Source: Tropicimonas sp. IMCC34043 (GTDB lineage Bacteria; Pseudomonadota; Alphaproteobacteria; Rhodobacterales; Rhodobacteraceae). Taken from it: a stretch of 64,000 bases of DNA. Positions 62,324 to 64,000 of the stretch are shown here, piece after piece. The stretch covers positions 124,001-188,000 of the forward strand of contig NZ_QMEK01000006.1 of NCBI RefSeq assembly GCF_003390845.1. The letters are read 5' to 3'. The translations under genes were made by a program, and so were the position numbers. The notes beneath the pieces were generated by a model. The model searched no databases. It saw nothing but the letters and a program-made list of their open reading frames with translations, and was not told where the DNA came from. Each line of letters opens with the position of its first letter. Position 1 is the first letter of the stretch.

Positions 62324-64000
62324 CGTTTCAAGTTGCCGCCCGTGCCTTTCGCGCGGGCGAAATCGTTCGGGCCGGTCCCGAAGACGACCTGATCCGCGAC
62401 GATCCGTCGAGCGAGGTCGAGATTTCGTTTTCGTCCGAGGCGCCGGTTTCGCGGTTCGATTGGCATTCCGGCAAGGACTATGCCGAGGTTCTGGGGCACC
62501 GCGACGGCGAGGTCGATCTCGCGCGGTGCAACGCCGGCACCGCGCCCTTACTGAAAGATCACGACGCACGACTCGATTCCCAGATCGGAAAGGTTGTCCG
62601 GGCGTGGCTCGATGGCGGGAAGGGCCGGGCGATCGTCCGGTTTTCCGACACGCCGTCTGCGAAGGATGTTCTCGCGCGGGTGCGCGCGGGGGACGTGTCT
62701 TGCGTGTCGGTTGGCTACCACATCACGCAAGCGGTTCGGGACGGCGAGGCCGATGGCCTTCCCGTCATTCGGGCGACCCGCTGGGCGCCTTTCGAAATCT
62801 CGTTCGTCGCCGTTCCGGCGGATCTGTCCGTTGGCTACGGCCGGTCCGACGGCGGCACCGGCGAGACCCTGACCATTTCCGAAAATTCCCGAGAGGAAAC
62901 CGACATGCCGAAAGACGTTGAAACCGGCGCCGAGGGCACCGAAACCCGCACCGTTCCTGCCGCGCCGAAGTCCGACCCGGCGGCGGATCTGCAACGCGCG
63001 CTTGCCGATGATCGCACGCGCGCGGCCGAGATCGACGCCATGGGCACGCGCTTCAATGTGCCGGCCGAGAAGATCGCCAAGGCGAAAAGCGACGGCATGT
63101 CCGTCGACGCCTTCCGCGGCGTGGTACTCGACTACATGGGTTCGCCCGATGCTGAGGCGACCCGCGCCGGCGCGACCATGATCGGGCTGACCGACAAGCA
63201 GACGCGCGACTTCTCGCTGGTGCGCCTGTTGCGTCATCTTGCGACCCCGGACAGCCGGGAATTTCGCAAGGCGGCCGGTTTCGAGATCGAAGCCGTCGCG
63301 GCGGCGACCGAAACCCACAAAGGGCAGGTTCGCGGCGTCGTGATCCCGGCCGACGTGACCCATGCGTCGCTCAAGCGCGCATCGGATCAGATCGTCGGTA
63401 CGCCCGGCGTCACCGCCGCCGGCGGCGCCGTGGTCGATACGACGCTCCTGTCGGGCAACATGATCGACATTCTTCGCAACACCGGCGTTCTGTCGAAGCT
63501 CGGCACGCGGGTCTTTGCCGGCCTGACCGGCGACGTGGCGTTCCCCAAGCAACTGTCGGACGTCACGGCCTACTGGATCGGCGAGGATGGCGGGCCGACG
63601 CAAAGCGGCATCACCTTCGGGCAAGTGAAAATGACGCCGCATACGGTCGCGGCGCTGAACGAGATCAGCCGCAAGCTGCTCATTCAGGATTCCGTCGACG
63701 TCGAAGCCTATGTGCGGGCCTCGATCATGGCCAAGATCGCGCTGGCGGTCGACAACGCCGGTCTGAACGCCGACGCCGATCCCGACGCGCCGACCGGCCT
63801 TGGCGCCGTGTTCGCCGCCGGCGGTTCGGCGATCGGGCACGTCGATCTGAACACCGCGGGGCAGCCGACCTACAAGGAAACGGTGCAGATGCGCACGAAG
63901 GTCAAGAAGGCGAATGCCCTGCAAGGCACGCTGGCCTATGCGGTTTCGCCCGACGTCGAGGAACACCTTCTGACCACGCCAAAGTTTGCCGGCGGCGAGC
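62320..64000 (+). CDS. Prohead protease-major capsid fusion, 3' end outside window
   Basis: The frame is open from ATG 62320 to the window end (560 codons). Residues about 1-185 are an HK97-type prohead protease with His81 in LLKDHDARLDS and Ser130 in SCVSVGYHI, then WAPFEISFVAVPAD. A charged, scaffold-like linker (about 190-290) leads to the HK97-fold capsid domain (DTTLLSGNMIDILRNTGVLSKLGTRVF, TFGQVKMTPHTVAALNEISRKLLIQD). A second in-frame ATG at 62905 has its own GAGAGG site. Confidence 0.92.
   Translation, partial: MTFQVAARAFRAGEIVRAGPEDDLIRDDPSSEVEISFSSEAPVSRFDWHSGKDYAEVLGHRDGEVDLARCNAGTAPLLKDHDARLDSQIGKVVRAWLDGGKGRAIVRFSDTPSAKDVLARVRAGDVSCVSVGYHITQAVRDGEADGLPVIRATRWAPFEISFVAVPADLSVGYGRSDGGTGETLTISENSREETDMPKDVETGAEGTETRTVPAAPKSDPAADLQRALADDRTRAAEIDAMGTRFNVPAEKIAKAKSDGMSVDAFRGVVLDYMGSPDAEATRAGATMIGLTDKQTRDFSLVRLLRHLATPDSREFRKAAGFEIEAVAAATETHKGQVRGVVIPADVTHASLKRASDQIVGTPGVTAAGGAVVDTTLLSGNMIDILRNTGVLSKLGTRVFAGLTGDVAFPKQLSDVTAYWIGEDGGPTQSGITFGQVKMTPHTVAALNEISRKLLIQDSVDVEAYVRASIMAKIALAVDNAGLNADADPDAPTGLGAVFAAGGSAIGHVDLNTAGQPTYKETVQMRTKVKKANALQGTLAYAVSPDVEEHLLTTPKFAGGE
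62891..62907 (+). promoter_or_regulatory. Internal ribosome site and start in the protease-capsid gene
   Basis: GAGAGGA at 62891-62897 stands eight bases before an in-frame ATG at 62905 (residue 196), exactly at the junction of protease and scaffold/capsid parts. It would allow capsid protein to be made in excess without protease. Confidence 0.55.

Larger units (their letters stand above)
41737..64000. mobile_element. Prophage integrated at tRNA-Arg, left end to beyond the window
   Basis: From the tRNA-Arg to the window end all recognisable genes are of phage type: integrase, early regulators, primases, methyltransferases, helicase, SSB, terminase, portal, protease-capsid. Order and direction are those of a tailed phage with a lambda-like portal and a GpA-type terminase. 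The right attachment site and tail genes lie outside the window, so completeness cannot be judged. Confidence 0.92.

Noticed and set aside
1-64000. CRISPR array or insertion sequence
   Set aside because: No regularly spaced direct repeats with spacers, no cas genes and no transposase or terminal inverted repeats were seen.

Overview
The window is GC-rich DNA from an alphaproteobacterium, most likely a member of the Rhodobacteraceae/Paracoccaceae. The signs are the gene neighbourhoods (argB-engB-MOSC-yidC, rpmH-rnpA-yidD, an Anbu peptidase cluster, ChvE/GguAB sugar transport), the codon bias toward G/C at third positions, and accessory proteins of families common in that group. No species can be named from the sequence alone.

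Positions 1-41,700 are chromosomal. In order: the end of deoC, a glycine-zipper protein and a tandem aldehyde dehydrogenase; a divergent purine-catabolism pair (puuD urate oxidase, allantoicase); a leftward operon for a circularly permuted ATP-grasp protein, an alpha-E protein, a transglutaminase and the proteasome-like Anbu peptidase; a complete L-arabinose module (ChvE-type binding protein, GguA/GguB transporter, AraD, AraA, an AraC-like regulator, AraB); rarA; a split ribosomal cluster (rplQ, rpoA, rpsK, rpsM, then secY, rplO) that lacks adk; an aldo-keto reductase, sixA, argB, engB, an acyltransferase, a MOSC protein, yidC, a c-di-GMP phosphodiesterase, ttcA, an alpha/beta hydrolase, yidD-rnpA-rpmH, a TVP38 protein, a disulfide oxidoreductase and an orphan histidine kinase.

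A tRNA-Arg(ACG) at 41,737-41,813 marks the boundary. From there to the right edge the window is a tailed-phage prophage that continues past 64,000. It has a tyrosine integrase and a Fis-like regulator, a divergent control region with palindromes, a run of small early genes, an HD phosphohydrolase, a CHC2/Toprim primase, two DNA methyltransferases, an HNH protein and a D5-type primase-helicase. These are followed by a candidate iteron origin, a possible late-control region with a leader terminator, terminase subunits, a portal protein and a protease-capsid fusion cut by the window end. A leftward pair of AT-richer genes (58,356-58,977) and an SSB gene sit inside the morphogenesis block.

The least explained signals are in the prophage. 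They are an 11-base motif (TTCCCGCAACA) repeated at the attachment arm, before the integrase, at the early control region and, in degenerate form, before the late genes; a 9-base iteron array behind the helicase gene; the leftward accessory pair; and a control region with no recognisable CI-type repressor.
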